Origin: an uncultured Amylibacter sp.
GTDB lineage: Bacteria; Pseudomonadota; Alphaproteobacteria; Rhodobacterales; Rhodobacteraceae
Direction of reading: 5' to 3'
Assembly: GCA_959347345.1 (NCBI GenBank)
Contig: OY365738.1
Location: 868,001 to 932,000 of the forward strand
DNA length: 64,000 nt
Positions 44,696 through 53,700 of the stretch are shown one piece after another. The position numbers and the translations under genes are program-made. The notes under the pieces were generated by a model. It saw nothing but the letters and a program-made list of their open reading frames with translations, had not been told where the DNA came from and did not search any database. Position 1 is the stretch's first letter, and each line of letters starts with the position of its first letter.

Positions 44696-46120
44696 TTAAA
44701 GTCTGCTTAAATAATATCGGTACTCGGCGGGGGTTATGTCTTGGTTAATTTTATCCGCCTCAAACCTGCGGATTTGACTGTAAATATGGCGATAATAGGG
44801 GGTGAAAACCGCGCCAGCATGCTCGGCATTGGCAAACCGTTCAATCGCGGTGCGCCAATCATGGGACAGATTTGGCACGGCAACCGCACCTGCAACCGCG
44901 CCCTCATCATCCAAGGCGGGCGGTAAATCGGGCGACTCTGTCAGCCCATAATCCATCCCGCCCAAAATCGCGGCAATCGCCAAATACGGATTGACATCGG
45001 CACCGCAAATACGGTGTTCCAACCGCCCGTTTTCTGCGAAAGGGTCAATGACGCGAACCGCAGCCTCGCGATGGTCAATCGCCCAATTCGGGCGCGAAGG
45101 GGCAAAACTGGTCGGCACAATCCGCCGATAAGAATTCAAATGCGGGGCGAAAATAGCCTGCATATCGGGCATAGTTTCCAGCAACCCCGCGACAGCGTGT
45201 TTCAACCTAGGCGTGAGTGCGTCACGCGAATCCGAACCAGATTTTATTCCCTTGGCCACACCCTTATTATAAAAAATATTATCCCCTGCCCCGTCCAAAA
45301 CCGAGCAATGGACATGCATCCCATTACCAGCAAAATCGGCGTAAGGTTTCGCCATAAAGGTCGCCTCAACCCCCTGCTCTGACGCGATTCCCCGCACCAA
45401 ACGGCAGAATAAAACCGCGCGATCGGCAGCCGCCAGAACATCATCACTGTGGTGAAAATTGATTTCAAACTGCCCTGGACCGAACTCTGCTATCAAAATA
45501 TCGGCGTTCAACCCGCACAAAGCGCAAGCCTGTTTTATCCGTTCCAACAGGATTTGATGACGTTCCAAAACCTCCAAATCATAGTTTTGCGCCTTAAATT
45601 CAGGCTCTATCGGTTCGGGTGGCGCGTCCAAAGATGCCCGCTTTTTGAATAAATAAAATTCCAGTTCAACGGCAATAATGGGGGTTAATTTTTTACCAGC
45701 AAACCGCGCGACCACATCGTTCAAAATACGGCGGGGGGATAAAGCGCTCACCTCGCCGTCTTCAAACATTTCAACCATAACTTGTGCGCGAGTAACCCCC
45801 GCAGGCGCACCCGCATTCGGCGCACCCCAAGCAATGGGCGACAGCGTCCCCAAAATCGGGCGCAATTCTGCATCCCGATCCCCGGTTATAATGCCCAGCC
45901 CAGTCGTGCCAACTTCCTGCCCAAAAATACTCGGCGCGTAGGTCGATAACGGCAGGCGCATCCCGCCTTTCGCCAGTTTCATCACGTCCGTAGGAGCGAT
46001 CCATTTGCCACGCAATACGGCATTGACATCGCAGAGCATGACTTCAATCCGCTCTGGCGTGCCGTGAGTGGCGCAATAAACGTCATATTCTTTAAGGAAT
46101 TGTTGGGAGTTTGCTTGCAT
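44696..46120 (-). CDS. puuA: Glutamine synthetase family protein, gamma-glutamylputrescine synthetase-like
   Basis: A 474-residue ATP-dependent glutamate-amine ligase of the GlnA superfamily. Seen are the beta-grasp N-terminus (VMLCDVNAVLRGKWI), metal-binding ELEFYLF, HVHCSVLD in NGMHVHCSVLD, RPNWAIDHREAAVRV and CGADVNPYLAIAAILGG. It lacks the adenylylation-loop pattern of GlnA and matches the PuuA-like group that glutamylates putrescine. Context (pot transporter, agmatinase, aminotransferase) supports this, but other amine ligases of the group are possible. Divergent from the ankyrin gene. Confidence 0.85.
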   Translation of the reverse strand: MQANSQQFLKEYDVYCATHGTPERIEVMLCDVNAVLRGKWIAPTDVMKLAKGGMRLPLSTYAPSIFGQEVGTTGLGIITGDRDAELRPILGTLSPIAWGAPNAGAPAGVTRAQVMVEMFEDGEVSALSPRRILNDVVARFAGKKLTPIIAVELEFYLFKKRASLDAPPEPIEPEFKAQNYDLEVLERHQILLERIKQACALCGLNADILIAEFGPGQFEINFHHSDDVLAAADRAVLFCRLVRGIASEQGVEATFMAKPYADFAGNGMHVHCSVLDGAGDNIFYNKGVAKGIKSGSDSRDALTPRLKHAVAGLLETMPDMQAIFAPHLNSYRRIVPTSFAPSRPNWAIDHREAAVRVIDPFAENGRLEHRICGADVNPYLAIAAILGGMDYGLTESPDLPPALDDEGAVAGAVAVPNLSHDWRTAIERFANAEHAGAVFTPYYRHIYSQIRRFEADKINQDITPAEYRYYLSRL

Positions 46121-46147
46121 TTTGGATTTTAATTGTTTATTAATTAT

Positions 46148-46176
46148 TTGACGCTACTTTGGATTTATGCAATTAT
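46148..46176 (+). promoter_or_regulatory. Candidate sigma70 promoter of the ankyrin gene
   Basis: TTGACG (46148-46153), a 17-base spacer and AATTAT (46171-46176) in the puuA-ankyrin divergent gap. Start codons follow about 42 bases downstream. Confidence 0.45.
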
Positions 46177-46217
46177 GGCACAAGACAGGTGGCGTGGCAA
46201 GGGTGAAAAGGATTGGA

Positions 46218-46709
46218 ATGATGGGGAATTTTGGAAAAACAATAATCGTAATTTTCGTATGGTTGGCGTGGTTTTGGGTATCGCCCGCTTTGGCGGAGGG
46301 GTGCGAGGGTTGGCGCAATGGTCAGCAGGATTTTTGGCAAAATGTCAATCTGGAGCAGGTGAAAACCTGCTTGGATAACGGCGCGGATTTGACGGTTTAT
46401 GATGATAAATATAAGGCGACTCCGTTGCATTGGGCGGCTTCGGCGAATACCGATCCGTCGGTGACGCAGGCTCTGCTGGACGCGGGCGCGGATATAAATG
46501 CACGGGCGCGGGGGCGATTAACGCCGCTGCATGTGTCCGCTTGGATGGGCAAAAGTCCAGAGGTTATTATGGTGTTGTTACGCGCTGGGGCGGACGGGTC
46601 TTTGCGGAGTTTGTGGGGCAGTACCGCCTATCGCCAAGCGAAAAATAACGAAGCGATAAATGGCAGTGTGGCGTTTGAAGCGTTGAAAAAGGCGGCTGAT
46701 AAGCGTTAG
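46218..46709 (+). CDS. Exported ankyrin-repeat protein
   Basis: A protein of about 163 residues with a signal peptide (MMGNFGKTIIVIFVWLAWF...SPALA) and ankyrin repeats: VNLEQVKTCLDNGADLTVYDD, KATPLHWAASANTDPSVTQAL, LDAGADINARARGRLTPLHVS and EVIMVLLRAGADGS. Ankyrin repeats mediate protein binding, here in the periplasm. The two adjacent ATGs at 46218 and 46221 follow AAAAGGA; either may be used. The partner is unknown. The stop is followed closely by a hairpin of the repeat family. Confidence 0.83.
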   Translation: MMGNFGKTIIVIFVWLAWFWVSPALAEGCEGWRNGQQDFWQNVNLEQVKTCLDNGADLTVYDDKYKATPLHWAASANTDPSVTQALLDAGADINARARGRLTPLHVSAWMGKSPEVIMVLLRAGADGSLRSLWGSTAYRQAKNNEAINGSVAFEALKKAADKR

Positions 46710-46726
46710 CGTCTTGGTGCCAAAGG

Positions 46727-46814
46727 CTTTTGTGTATGGGCTTTTGCACGTTTTTATCTCGGTCGGGCAGGTTCAACTGCCCTTATGCAAAAGCTCTATA
46801 TACACAAAAGCCCC
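46727..46814. repeat. Solo variant hairpin of the repeat family, with nested palindrome in its loop
   Basis: Outer arms GGCTTTTGTGTAT (46727-46739) and ATACACAAAAGCC (about 46800-46812) enclose an inner stem GGGCTTTTGCA/TGCAAAAGCTC. The loop of the inner stem carries the GGGCAG/CTGCCC module. Same design as the hairpin ending copy 2 (6686-6745), where the inner stem is GGGCTTTTTC/GAAAAAGCTC. It lies between same-strand ankyrin and symporter genes and may act as a terminator or 3'-end stabiliser. Confidence 0.85.
46750..46786. repeat. Nested palindromic module GGGCAG-GTTCAA-CTGCCC, copy b
   Basis: The hairpin at 46765-46782 is preceded by a T-rich stretch (TTTTTATCTCGGTC). It occupies the loop of the larger hairpin at 46727-46814. 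Confidence 0.85.
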
Positions 46815-46877
46815 GCCCCTCGCTTGCATTTCCCCCCAAACATCGCTACACCCCGTCCCAAAAGGAACACACACCCC

Positions 46878-48299
46878 ATGCTTAACCTCCTCATAAACCC
46901 TTGGACTCTGGTTGCTTTTGTCGGTATCATCGGCATTACCAGCCTTGCGATTTCCCCAAAACACATCACCACCACTGGCTTTTTCCAAGGCACAAACCAG
47001 CACGGCCAACCGCCACGCCTTTTCACATTAGTCCTATCGCAAGTCACCACTTGGATATTCGCGCGCTCCTTGATGAACGCGGCAATCCTTGGCTATTACT
47101 ACGGATTCGCGGGCACGCTGGCATACACCTGCTACTATCTTTCCTTCCTGACTGGCGGATTTATAGTCGCCCGTCTTCGCGCCGACAAAGCCACTTCCGT
47201 CCAACACTGGTTGGGGCAGAGGTTCGGGCGCACGGGACATTACACATACAATCTGGTCGTCGGTTTGCGCCTATTATCAGAGGTTTTCGCCAATTTAATA
47301 GTCGTTGGATTGATATTTTCCGCCGCTTGGCCAACCAGTGCAATAGCGGGCAATACCGCGATAATCGTGCTTGCCATTATCGGGTTAATTTACTCGGCTT
47401 TGGGCGGATTACGTGCATCTTTACGCACGGATACGATGCAAATGTTGGTATTCCTAGCGGCCTTTGGCGTGGCGTTTGCCTTAATGATAACACGCAGTGA
47501 TTTTTCCTTTGGCGCGGTGCTGACCGCACAGGGGGTTTCGGGCGACCGAGCGGGCTGGGTGCTGGTCGTGGTGGCGTTATTGCAAGTGCTATCCTACCCC
47601 GCGCACGACCCGGTAATGATGGACAGAGGGTTTATCGCCGATGAAAAAACCACCCGCGATAGCTTTATCTGGGCGTTCGTTTTATCGGTTTTGTGCATCT
47701 TTGGATTCGGCATGTTCGGCATCCAAGCGGGGCTGATGAATGTCGCTTATGACACACAGTTGCTCGGCAGTTGGATGGAGATGTTCGGCGGTGGAGTCTA
47801 TTTGTTAATCGCCTGTTCGCTGCTGTTATCCGCGATTTCTACACTGGATAGCACGCTTGCCTCCTCTGCCCGCTTGATGGTTGAGGAATTGCGCATGGGG
47901 GCGCGAACGGTGCGCAATGGACGGCTGGCGATGTGTGCGTTTATGATGGGCGGAGCGTTGCTAACCCTTTGGAATAACGCGACTTTATTTGATGCTGTTG
48001 CGGTGTCTGGAACTGCGTCTATGTTTCTTGCGCCGGTATTTGTCTTTGCGTTTTTGGGCTGGGTTGTGCCGATATGGAGCTACCTCATCGCGTGGAGCGT
48101 GGCGGTTTTGGGCGCGGTTGCGTATTTGTGTCGCGGGATGGATTGGGTGATTATGTCGATAAATCCTGTGGCTGGTTTGTGGGTGGATGCGGGCGCGATG
48201 CACAAATACGACCAGTTGCTGGGGATTTGCATTTGCGTGCTGGCGGTTGGGTTTTCTGCGATGATTGCGGGGACTATTTTCGGCAATAAAACCCGCTAA
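46878..48299 (+). CDS. Sodium:solute symporter (SSS) family protein
   Basis: A 473-residue inner-membrane protein with about twelve to thirteen hydrophobic helices and the SSS pattern: FLTGGFIVARLRADKATSVQHWLGQRFG, LLSEVFANLIVVGLIF, IGLIYSALGGLRASLRTDTMQML, PAHDPVMMDRGFIADEKTTRDSF and the sodium-site helix LLLSAISTLDSTLASSARLM. Substrate is unknown (sugars, amino acids or organic acids occur in the family). ATG 46878 is chosen for AAAGGA at 46861-46866. It converges with the acetyltransferase gene with only three bases between. Confidence 0.87.
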   Translation: MLNLLINPWTLVAFVGIIGITSLAISPKHITTTGFFQGTNQHGQPPRLFTLVLSQVTTWIFARSLMNAAILGYYYGFAGTLAYTCYYLSFLTGGFIVARLRADKATSVQHWLGQRFGRTGHYTYNLVVGLRLLSEVFANLIVVGLIFSAAWPTSAIAGNTAIIVLAIIGLIYSALGGLRASLRTDTMQMLVFLAAFGVAFALMITRSDFSFGAVLTAQGVSGDRAGWVLVVVALLQVLSYPAHDPVMMDRGFIADEKTTRDSFIWAFVLSVLCIFGFGMFGIQAGLMNVAYDTQLLGSWMEMFGGGVYLLIACSLLLSAISTLDSTLASSARLMVEELRMGARTVRNGRLAMCAFMMGGALLTLWNNATLFDAVAVSGTASMFLAPVFVFAFLGWVVPIWSYLIAWSVAVLGAVAYLCRGMDWVIMSINPVAGLWVDAGAMHKYDQLLGICICVLAVGFSAMIAGTIFGNKTR

Positions 48300-48302
48300 C
48301 CC

Positions 48303-48896
48303 CTATTCCACCCCCGCCAAAGTCTCACCCAATCTATCCCCGCGTAAATTCGCGTACAACACATGCGTGCGCCACCGCCCGTTGATTTGCAGATACTTCT
48401 GCGCCACACCCTCATATTTGAAACCCGTCTTTTCCAACACCGCCCGTGACGGCTTATTTCCGGGCAAAGTCGCCGCCTGTATCCGCGATAAATCCAGCCG
48501 AGCAAACGCGTAATTCACAACCCCACGCACGGCCTCGGTCATCAAACCCTGCCTGCTGTAATCGCTGCCAATCCAATAACCGATGGTCGCACTTTGCGCT
48601 GGACCACGTTGGATATTTTCCAAATTTATCCCGCCCAAAAGACGCGAATCATCCTTGCGAATCAAGAACAGAGCCAATGCCGAATCCTGTTCCTTCGCCC
48701 GCTTCGCCCAATAAATCCTTTGATGAAACCGCGTTTTGGTAAAATGAGAATCCGACCATTCAGGCTCCCAAATCCGCAAAAATTCAACATCCTTACGGCG
48801 ACACGCGCACCACTCCTCAAAATCGCGGGCGATGGGCAGGCGTAAATATAACCGCTCTGTCTCTAACTGAAAAACTGGTTTTTTAGACCGAAACAT
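48303..48896 (-). CDS. GNAT acetyltransferase, RimJ-like
   Basis: A 197-residue N-acetyltransferase of the RimJ/RimL type: LETERLYLRLPIARDFEEW, an ALALFLIRKDDSRLLGGINLENI strand block, the acetyl-CoA-binding segment GSDYSRQGLMTEAVRGVVNYAF and AATLPGNKPSRAVLEKTGFKYEG. RimJ acetylates the N-terminus of ribosomal protein S5; other N-terminal acceptors are possible. It is two bases downstream of the M16 peptidase gene at the end of the cox-thrC operon, a conserved placement in alphaproteobacteria. Confidence 0.9.
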   Translation of the reverse strand: MFRSKKPVFQLETERLYLRLPIARDFEEWCACRRKDVEFLRIWEPEWSDSHFTKTRFHQRIYWAKRAKEQDSALALFLIRKDDSRLLGGINLENIQRGPAQSATIGYWIGSDYSRQGLMTEAVRGVVNYAFARLDLSRIQAATLPGNKPSRAVLEKTGFKYEGVAQKYLQINGRWRTHVLYANLRGDRLGETLAGVE

Positions 48897-48898
48897 CG

Positions 48899-50170
48899 CT
48901 ATCCCCGTTGCAACCTATCGCTTAAAATCCCGTAATCGGGCGCAGCAGAAACCGGGCCGTATAACGAACATGACGGCACGACTCCGCCCGTAAATCGCCC
49001 GCCGAAATCGCGAATTCCCTCCAGCGAAACCGCGTCCAGCTTTGCGCTGATTTCCGCCAAGGGCGGCACGCGCCCCCAGATTTGCAGCATCCGAGCGTTA
49101 CGGTCGCACCGTGCCATAGTCGATTCCTGCCCCATCATCATGCCCGCCTTGAATTGCGCCCGCGCCCGCGCCAATTCTTCGGCGGTTATCGTATCGGTCA
49201 TCCGCCTGATTTCATCGCAACAAAGCAAGGGAAGCTCGGCAATATCATCCCCGCTCGTCCCCGAATAAATCGTCAAAACCCCGCCGTCAGCATAGCTGTT
49301 TTGCGACGCATAAATCGTATAGCACATGCCCCGTTTTTCCCGCAATTCTTGGAACAAACGCGAGGACATCCCCCCGCCCAAAATCATCGAATAAATCTGT
49401 GCCGTGTAAATCGCATCGTCTTTATAGCCAACACTGGGCAGGGAAAGCGCGAAATGCGCCTGTTCCAAATCTTTGATTTCACGGCGGTCTCCACCGCCAT
49501 ATTTGGCGGGGTCGGCACTCGCCATAACCCCCGCGGGCAAGTCCGCAAAAACCCCCTGCGCCTGTTTCACCAACGCGTCATGGTCAACCGCTCCCGCCGC
49601 CGATAAAACCAAACTGGCAGGGTGATAATGCTGGCGAACAAAGCCGCGCAAATCGTCCGCGCTATACGCCGAAACCCGCTCTGCCGTGCCAAGAATTCCC
49701 CGCCCCATAGGTTGATTCGGATAGGTCAATTCCTGCAACCATTCGAAAATCACATCGTCTGGCGTGTCGTGCATTTGCCCGATTTCGCTGAGGATTACGC
49801 CGCGCTCCAGCTCCAATTCCCGCGCGTCAAATATCGCGTTCAGCACAATGTCAGAGGTAATATCCAACGCCAATCCCGTGTCCGCCCGTAGCACTCGCGC
49901 ATAGTACGCAGTGGTTTCGCGCCCCGTGTAGGCGTTCATATAGCCGCCGACATTTTCAATGGATTCGGCGATTTGTAGCGAGGTTCTGCTGGTCGTTCCC
50001 TTGAACGCCATGTGTTCCAGAAAGTGGGCGATGCCGTTTTGCGCAGGGGTTTCAAACCTCGCGCCGACCCCTGCCCAAACGCCGACAACGGCGGATTCAA
50101 AGCCCGCTATGTTTTCGCTGATGATGCGAAATCCGTTGTCCAGAGTCGTTATTTGTACTGCATTTTTCAT
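48899..50170 (-). CDS. M16-family zinc peptidase (processing-peptidase-like)
   Basis: A 423-residue inverzincin, the bacterial relative of mitochondrial processing peptidase beta. The zinc motif is His49-x-x-Glu52-His53 (HFLEHMAFKGT), with a downstream Glu in ELELERGVILSEI. The N-terminal LDNGFRI and the flexible glycine-rich loop LGGGMSSRLFQELREKRG are typical. It is probably a cytosolic or periplasm-facing peptidase; no signal peptide is seen. Its start overlaps the thrC stop by four bases, and this thrC-M16 pair is a conserved alphaproteobacterial arrangement. Confidence 0.94.
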   Translation of the reverse strand: MKNAVQITTLDNGFRIISENIAGFESAVVGVWAGVGARFETPAQNGIAHFLEHMAFKGTTSRTSLQIAESIENVGGYMNAYTGRETTAYYARVLRADTGLALDITSDIVLNAIFDARELELERGVILSEIGQMHDTPDDVIFEWLQELTYPNQPMGRGILGTAERVSAYSADDLRGFVRQHYHPASLVLSAAGAVDHDALVKQAQGVFADLPAGVMASADPAKYGGGDRREIKDLEQAHFALSLPSVGYKDDAIYTAQIYSMILGGGMSSRLFQELREKRGMCYTIYASQNSYADGGVLTIYSGTSGDDIAELPLLCCDEIRRMTDTITAEELARARAQFKAGMMMGQESTMARCDRNARMLQIWGRVPPLAEISAKLDAVSLEGIRDFGGRFTGGVVPSCSLYGPVSAAPDYGILSDRLQRG

Positions 50171-51591
50171 GTGTTTAACCTATCGTTAATAAAGGATTGA
50201 ATGGCGGGTAAATCGTTTTGGCAAGTCGCCAAACGCTCCGTGCGGTCGCCTAAATCCGCAAGATGAGGGGGTAAATCGGGGGCGGTTTTACACGCGGTTT
50301 TCACCGCATCTGGGAATTTCGCGGCATGGGCGGTGGCAAGGCTGATGATTGGGGAATCCGAGTCCGCGTCCGAGTCCGCGTCCGTGAGAAAATCCCCCGC
50401 GACCTTCACCGCAACCGCCGTATGGGGGCAAATCATCCGCCCCGCTTTTTCATAGATTCGCGCGATAGTATCCAGAGTTTCCCGTTCCGAACACCGCCCA
50501 GAAGCGAATTCTTTGCATAATTTCGCATGGGCTTCGCCTGACAAAACAAACCCACCCTGCGCGGTTAAGTCCGCGAATAAATCACGCACCGCCACGGGGT
50601 CTCGCCCATAAAGCTCAAACACCAATCGTTCGAAATTAGAGCTGATTTGAATATCCATAGACGGGCTGATGGTCGGCTGAACCCCCGTATTTTTATGGTC
50701 GCCCGTCTGCACGGTGCGATGCAAAATATCGTTTTGATTGGTCGCGATAATCAAACGGTCAATCGGCAAACCCATCTTTTTCGCGACAAACCCCGCGAAT
50801 ATATCGCCAAAATTACCCGTAGGCACGCAGAAGGACACGCGGGGCGCGCCCGCTCCCGCTCCCAAATCCAAACGGCTCACCGCCCAAAAATAATACACCA
50901 CTTGCGCCAAAATCCGCGCCCAGTTTATGGAATTAACGCTCGCCAATCGCACGGAATCGCGGAAATCCGCATCGGCAAACATAGCTTTGACCAAGGCTTG
51001 GCAATCATCAAAATCCCCATCAATAGCAACGGCATGGACATTAGCGGCACTCGCCGTCGTCATCTGGCGACGTTGCACATCGGACACACGCCCCGCTGGA
51101 TATAGGATAAAAACGTCAACGGAGGCAAGGTTTTGGAACGCCTCAATCGCGGCACTGCCGGTATCGCCAGAGGTCGCACCGACTATACACAGGCGTTTAT
51201 CGGCGCGGTGCAGGCTGAAATCAAACATCCGCCCGATGAGCTGCATGGCGAAATCTTTGAACGCCAAAGTCGGTCCATGATAGAGTTCTAATAAATAATG
51301 ATTCGGCTCTATTTCGGCAAGCGGAGCGCGGTCGGGCGTGGCAAACCCGCGATAGGCAGACGCTATCAAATCACGCAAGGTCGCATCGTCAAACGCCCCG
51401 CCAATAAACGGTTTCATCACGGTAAAGGCAACCTGTTCGTATGACTGCCCCGCCATCGCCTCACGCTCAGAATCGGCAAGAACGGGGAAACGCTCTGGCA
51501 CATACAACCCGCCATCGGGGGCAAGCCCCGTCAGCATCGCCGATTCGAAATCCAAGGGCGCGCACTCGCCCCGTGTTGATATATAACGCAT
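50167..51591 (-). CDS. thrC: Threonine synthase
   Basis: A 474-residue PLP enzyme converting O-phosphohomoserine to threonine. The PLP lysine is Lys112 in YHGPTLAFKDFAMQ. Also seen are the N-terminal MRYISTRG, GATSGDTGSAAIEAF and CVPTGNFGDIFAGFVAKKMGLP. An Asp/Ser run (DADSDADSDS) encoded by a short tandem DNA repeat interrupts the C-terminal part before PIISLATAHAAKFPDAV. The start immediately follows the SURF1 stop, and its stop overlaps the M16 start. Confidence 0.96.
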   Translation of the reverse strand: MRYISTRGECAPLDFESAMLTGLAPDGGLYVPERFPVLADSEREAMAGQSYEQVAFTVMKPFIGGAFDDATLRDLIASAYRGFATPDRAPLAEIEPNHYLLELYHGPTLAFKDFAMQLIGRMFDFSLHRADKRLCIVGATSGDTGSAAIEAFQNLASVDVFILYPAGRVSDVQRRQMTTASAANVHAVAIDGDFDDCQALVKAMFADADFRDSVRLASVNSINWARILAQVVYYFWAVSRLDLGAGAGAPRVSFCVPTGNFGDIFAGFVAKKMGLPIDRLIIATNQNDILHRTVQTGDHKNTGVQPTISPSMDIQISSNFERLVFELYGRDPVAVRDLFADLTAQGGFVLSGEAHAKLCKEFASGRCSERETLDTIARIYEKAGRMICPHTAVAVKVAGDFLTDADSDADSDSPIISLATAHAAKFPDAVKTACKTAPDLPPHLADLGDRTERLATCQNDLPAIQSFINDRLNT

Positions 51592-52284
51592 CTAAACCCT
51601 CCTACGCCATAGGCGACCAATCCAATAGGCGCTCATCGCGCCCCAAACCGCCGCCAAAGAAAACCAAGTCACCATATATTCCCAATGGTCGTTGGGGATA
51701 TTGGTGGCAAGGGCTTGGGGAAACATCCCCGCTTGCCAACCCAGCGCATCCGTATCCAAGGCGGTAATCGCGGAGGCCACAACCAAAATCGGCTCTGTAT
51801 CCAGAAAATCCGCCATCAAACCCGTGTCCCGTGCAAACCAAATCCCCGCATCCAAATCGGGCGGGGGCGTATTACGCCCAGTCTCCATAGCAAAGAATAC
51901 ATTGCCAATCACAGCCACCTGCCCTGCTCGCCGCACGTCTTTATCGCCCGTTCGCACAAAGCCCAAATCCACCATAATACGCCTCGCGCCAGAAGCGGTG
52001 CGTATAGTCACGGGCGCGATAATCCGAAAGCCAGCACCGCGCAGTTTATCCCCGCGTAGCACATGGATCTCCGCGCCATCCAACCGCCCAACCACCTGCA
52101 CCCGCAGGTAATTATCGGCATCGGTAATCTCAATCGGCAAGGCCACAGGCTCCGCCACCATCCGCGTGTTAATATCCGCCAGATACGCGGATTTTTCATC
52201 CAGCCGTTCCCTTTGCCAAACACCCAGCCACAGCAAAACCGCAATCCCAAGCACCGCCAGAATAATAGGGAAGATAAACCTCAT
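51592..52284 (-). CDS. SURF1 family cytochrome oxidase assembly protein
   Basis: About 230 residues, with a membrane helix at each end (IFPIILAVLGIAVLLWLGVWQ and YMVTWFSLAAVWGAMSAYWI) and a periplasmic beta domain between, as in SURF1/Shy1. These act in haem a delivery to cytochrome c oxidase. Family motifs are GVWQRERLDEK, GFRIIAPVTI and the C-terminal NDHWEYMVTWFSLA. ATG 52284 is preferred over an in-frame GTG at 52296, whose AAGGGG would be too close. It is 29 bp downstream of coxC and directly followed by thrC. Confidence 0.92.
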   Translation of the reverse strand: MRFIFPIILAVLGIAVLLWLGVWQRERLDEKSAYLADINTRMVAEPVALPIEITDADNYLRVQVVGRLDGAEIHVLRGDKLRGAGFRIIAPVTIRTASGARRIMVDLGFVRTGDKDVRRAGQVAVIGNVFFAMETGRNTPPPDLDAGIWFARDTGLMADFLDTEPILVVASAITALDTDALGWQAGMFPQALATNIPNDHWEYMVTWFSLAAVWGAMSAYWIGRLWRRRV

Positions 52285-52312
52285 CCAGCACAGCACCCCT
52301 TATCAAACAGCA

Positions 52313-53155
52313 TTATCCGCCCCAGATATAAACGGCAGCAAACAGGAATAACCACACGACATCAACGAAATGCCAGTACCACGCGGCGGCTTCAAAGCCG
52401 ATATGATTGTCTTGGGTGAAATGCCCAACGGCCGCCCGCCACAGGCACACACCCAGAAAAAGAGTGCCAATCAGCACGTGAAATCCGTGAAAACCCGTTG
52501 CCATGAAAAAGTTCGCGCCATAGATATTGCCCGAAAAACCAAACGCCGCGTGGCTATATTCATACGCCTGAAAAACGGTAAAAATCGCGCCCAGAATAAT
52601 CGCGCCGAAGAGACCTTGCATCAAGGCTTTGCGGTCATTATCATGCACCAGAGCGTGGTGCGCCCAAGTGCAAAAACAACCCGAACAGAGCAAAATCAAA
52701 GTGTTAATCAGGGGTAAATGCCATGGGTCAAAGGTCTCTATCCCCACGGGAGGCCACACGCCTCGGGCAAAGGGGAATCCCTCTGCCATCGTGAAAATTG
52801 AGTATTTAAAGAACGACCAGAACCACGCGACAAAGAACATGACTTCGGATGTGATGAATAAAATAACGCCGTAACGCAGACCGATGCGGACAACTGGGGT
52901 GTGGTCGCCTGTGTTTGCCTCTTTCACCACGTCCGACCACCAGCAAAACATAGTGAAAAGCACGCCGAATAGCCCTAATATAAACATCCAAGGCGACAGG
53001 GGAAACCCTGCTAGGCGGGCGGTTTCTTCGCCGCGCCCAAGGTGATGGGCAAGGAAAACCGCGCCCGATAACATTGTCAGGGCGGAAAGCGAGCCTAGGA
53101 GTGGCCAGATGCTGGGGTTTATGATGTGGTAATCGTGGTTTTTTGTGTGTGCCAT
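52313..53155 (-). CDS. coxC: Cytochrome c oxidase subunit III
   Basis: A 280-residue, seven-helix membrane subunit of aa3-type oxidase. Family features are [63 protein letters not shown]-like [19 protein letters not shown] and [18 protein letters not shown], ending [20 protein letters not shown]. The ribosome-binding site AAAGGA is upstream of 53155. It belongs to the cox operon but is separated from ctaG by a full composite repeat. Confidence 0.96.
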   Translation of the reverse strand: MAHTKNHDYHIINPSIWPLLGSLSALTMLSGAVFLAHHLGRGEETARLAGFPLSPWMFILGLFGVLFTMFCWWSDVVKEANTGDHTPVVRIGLRYGVILFITSEVMFFVAWFWSFFKYSIFTMAEGFPFARGVWPPVGIETFDPWHLPLINTLILLCSGCFCTWAHHALVHDNDRKALMQGLFGAIILGAIFTVFQAYEYSHAAFGFSGNIYGANFFMATGFHGFHVLIGTLFLGVCLWRAAVGHFTQDNHIGFEAAAWYWHFVDVVWLFLFAAVYIWGG

Positions 53156-53227
53156 TGTGATTTCCTTTGTGGTTTGTGGGTTAGTGTTATAGTTGCGGGT
53201 GTTATAGGGGAGTTTTTGGGGGAGGTC

Positions 53228-53699
53228 AAGGGGTAGTTGTTAGTTGTTAGTTATTAGTTGTTAGTTATTAGTGAATCCGCCCTTCGGGTCTTCGTCATCG
53301 CTTACGCGAGTGCCGACCAGCGTGGTCTTTTGTGCGTAGCCCCCGCTTCGCGGGAGCATGCCAAAAGCCCTTGGGTTTCAAGACGCTAGGGATTCTATAA
53401 ATTTACTATCTGGAATAACAAGACTATAAATTGGATTATTTGTTTAGAATACTTGGGAAATGGCGATAGGCTATTTCTAAATTTATTTAGACTATATACA
53501 AGACGCTGAACCAAACCCCAGCCAAAAAAATCCGTCCAGCTCTCCGCAGGAGGGGTGGGCGGGCGGGAAGCCCGAGCGAAGTGGCTTGCCACGAAGTGAG
53601 GGCGCAACAAAAAACCTCTATCCTTAACTCCTAATAACGAACCCCAAATCGCTAGCAACCAATAACTAACAACTAACAACTAATAACTAATAACTAAAA
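53228..53699. repeat. Composite intergenic repeat, copy 8 (reverse), inside the cox operon
   Basis: Lies between ctaG and coxC, both on the minus strand. It has heptamers GTTATTA, GCCCTTCGGGTCTTCG, the stem CATCGC-TTAC-GCGAGTG, GACCA-GCG-TGGTC, CCCGC-TTC-GCGGG, TTTACTATCTGG, ATTTATTTAG, the CTCCGCAGGAGG block and right heptamers ending two bases before the ctaG stop. The open frame on its minus strand recurs in other copies but looks non-functional. Confidence 0.92.
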
Positions 53700-53700
53700 T

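Noticed and set aside
53395..53679. Open reading frame of 94 codons on the minus strand inside composite repeat copy 8; similar frames at 43331-43558 and 30971-31153
   Set aside because: The frames lie wholly in the repeats, share only what the repeat shares, differ in length and are broken in other copies. They read through heptamers as VISYWLL-type words, have no ribosome-binding site and no recognisable domain.
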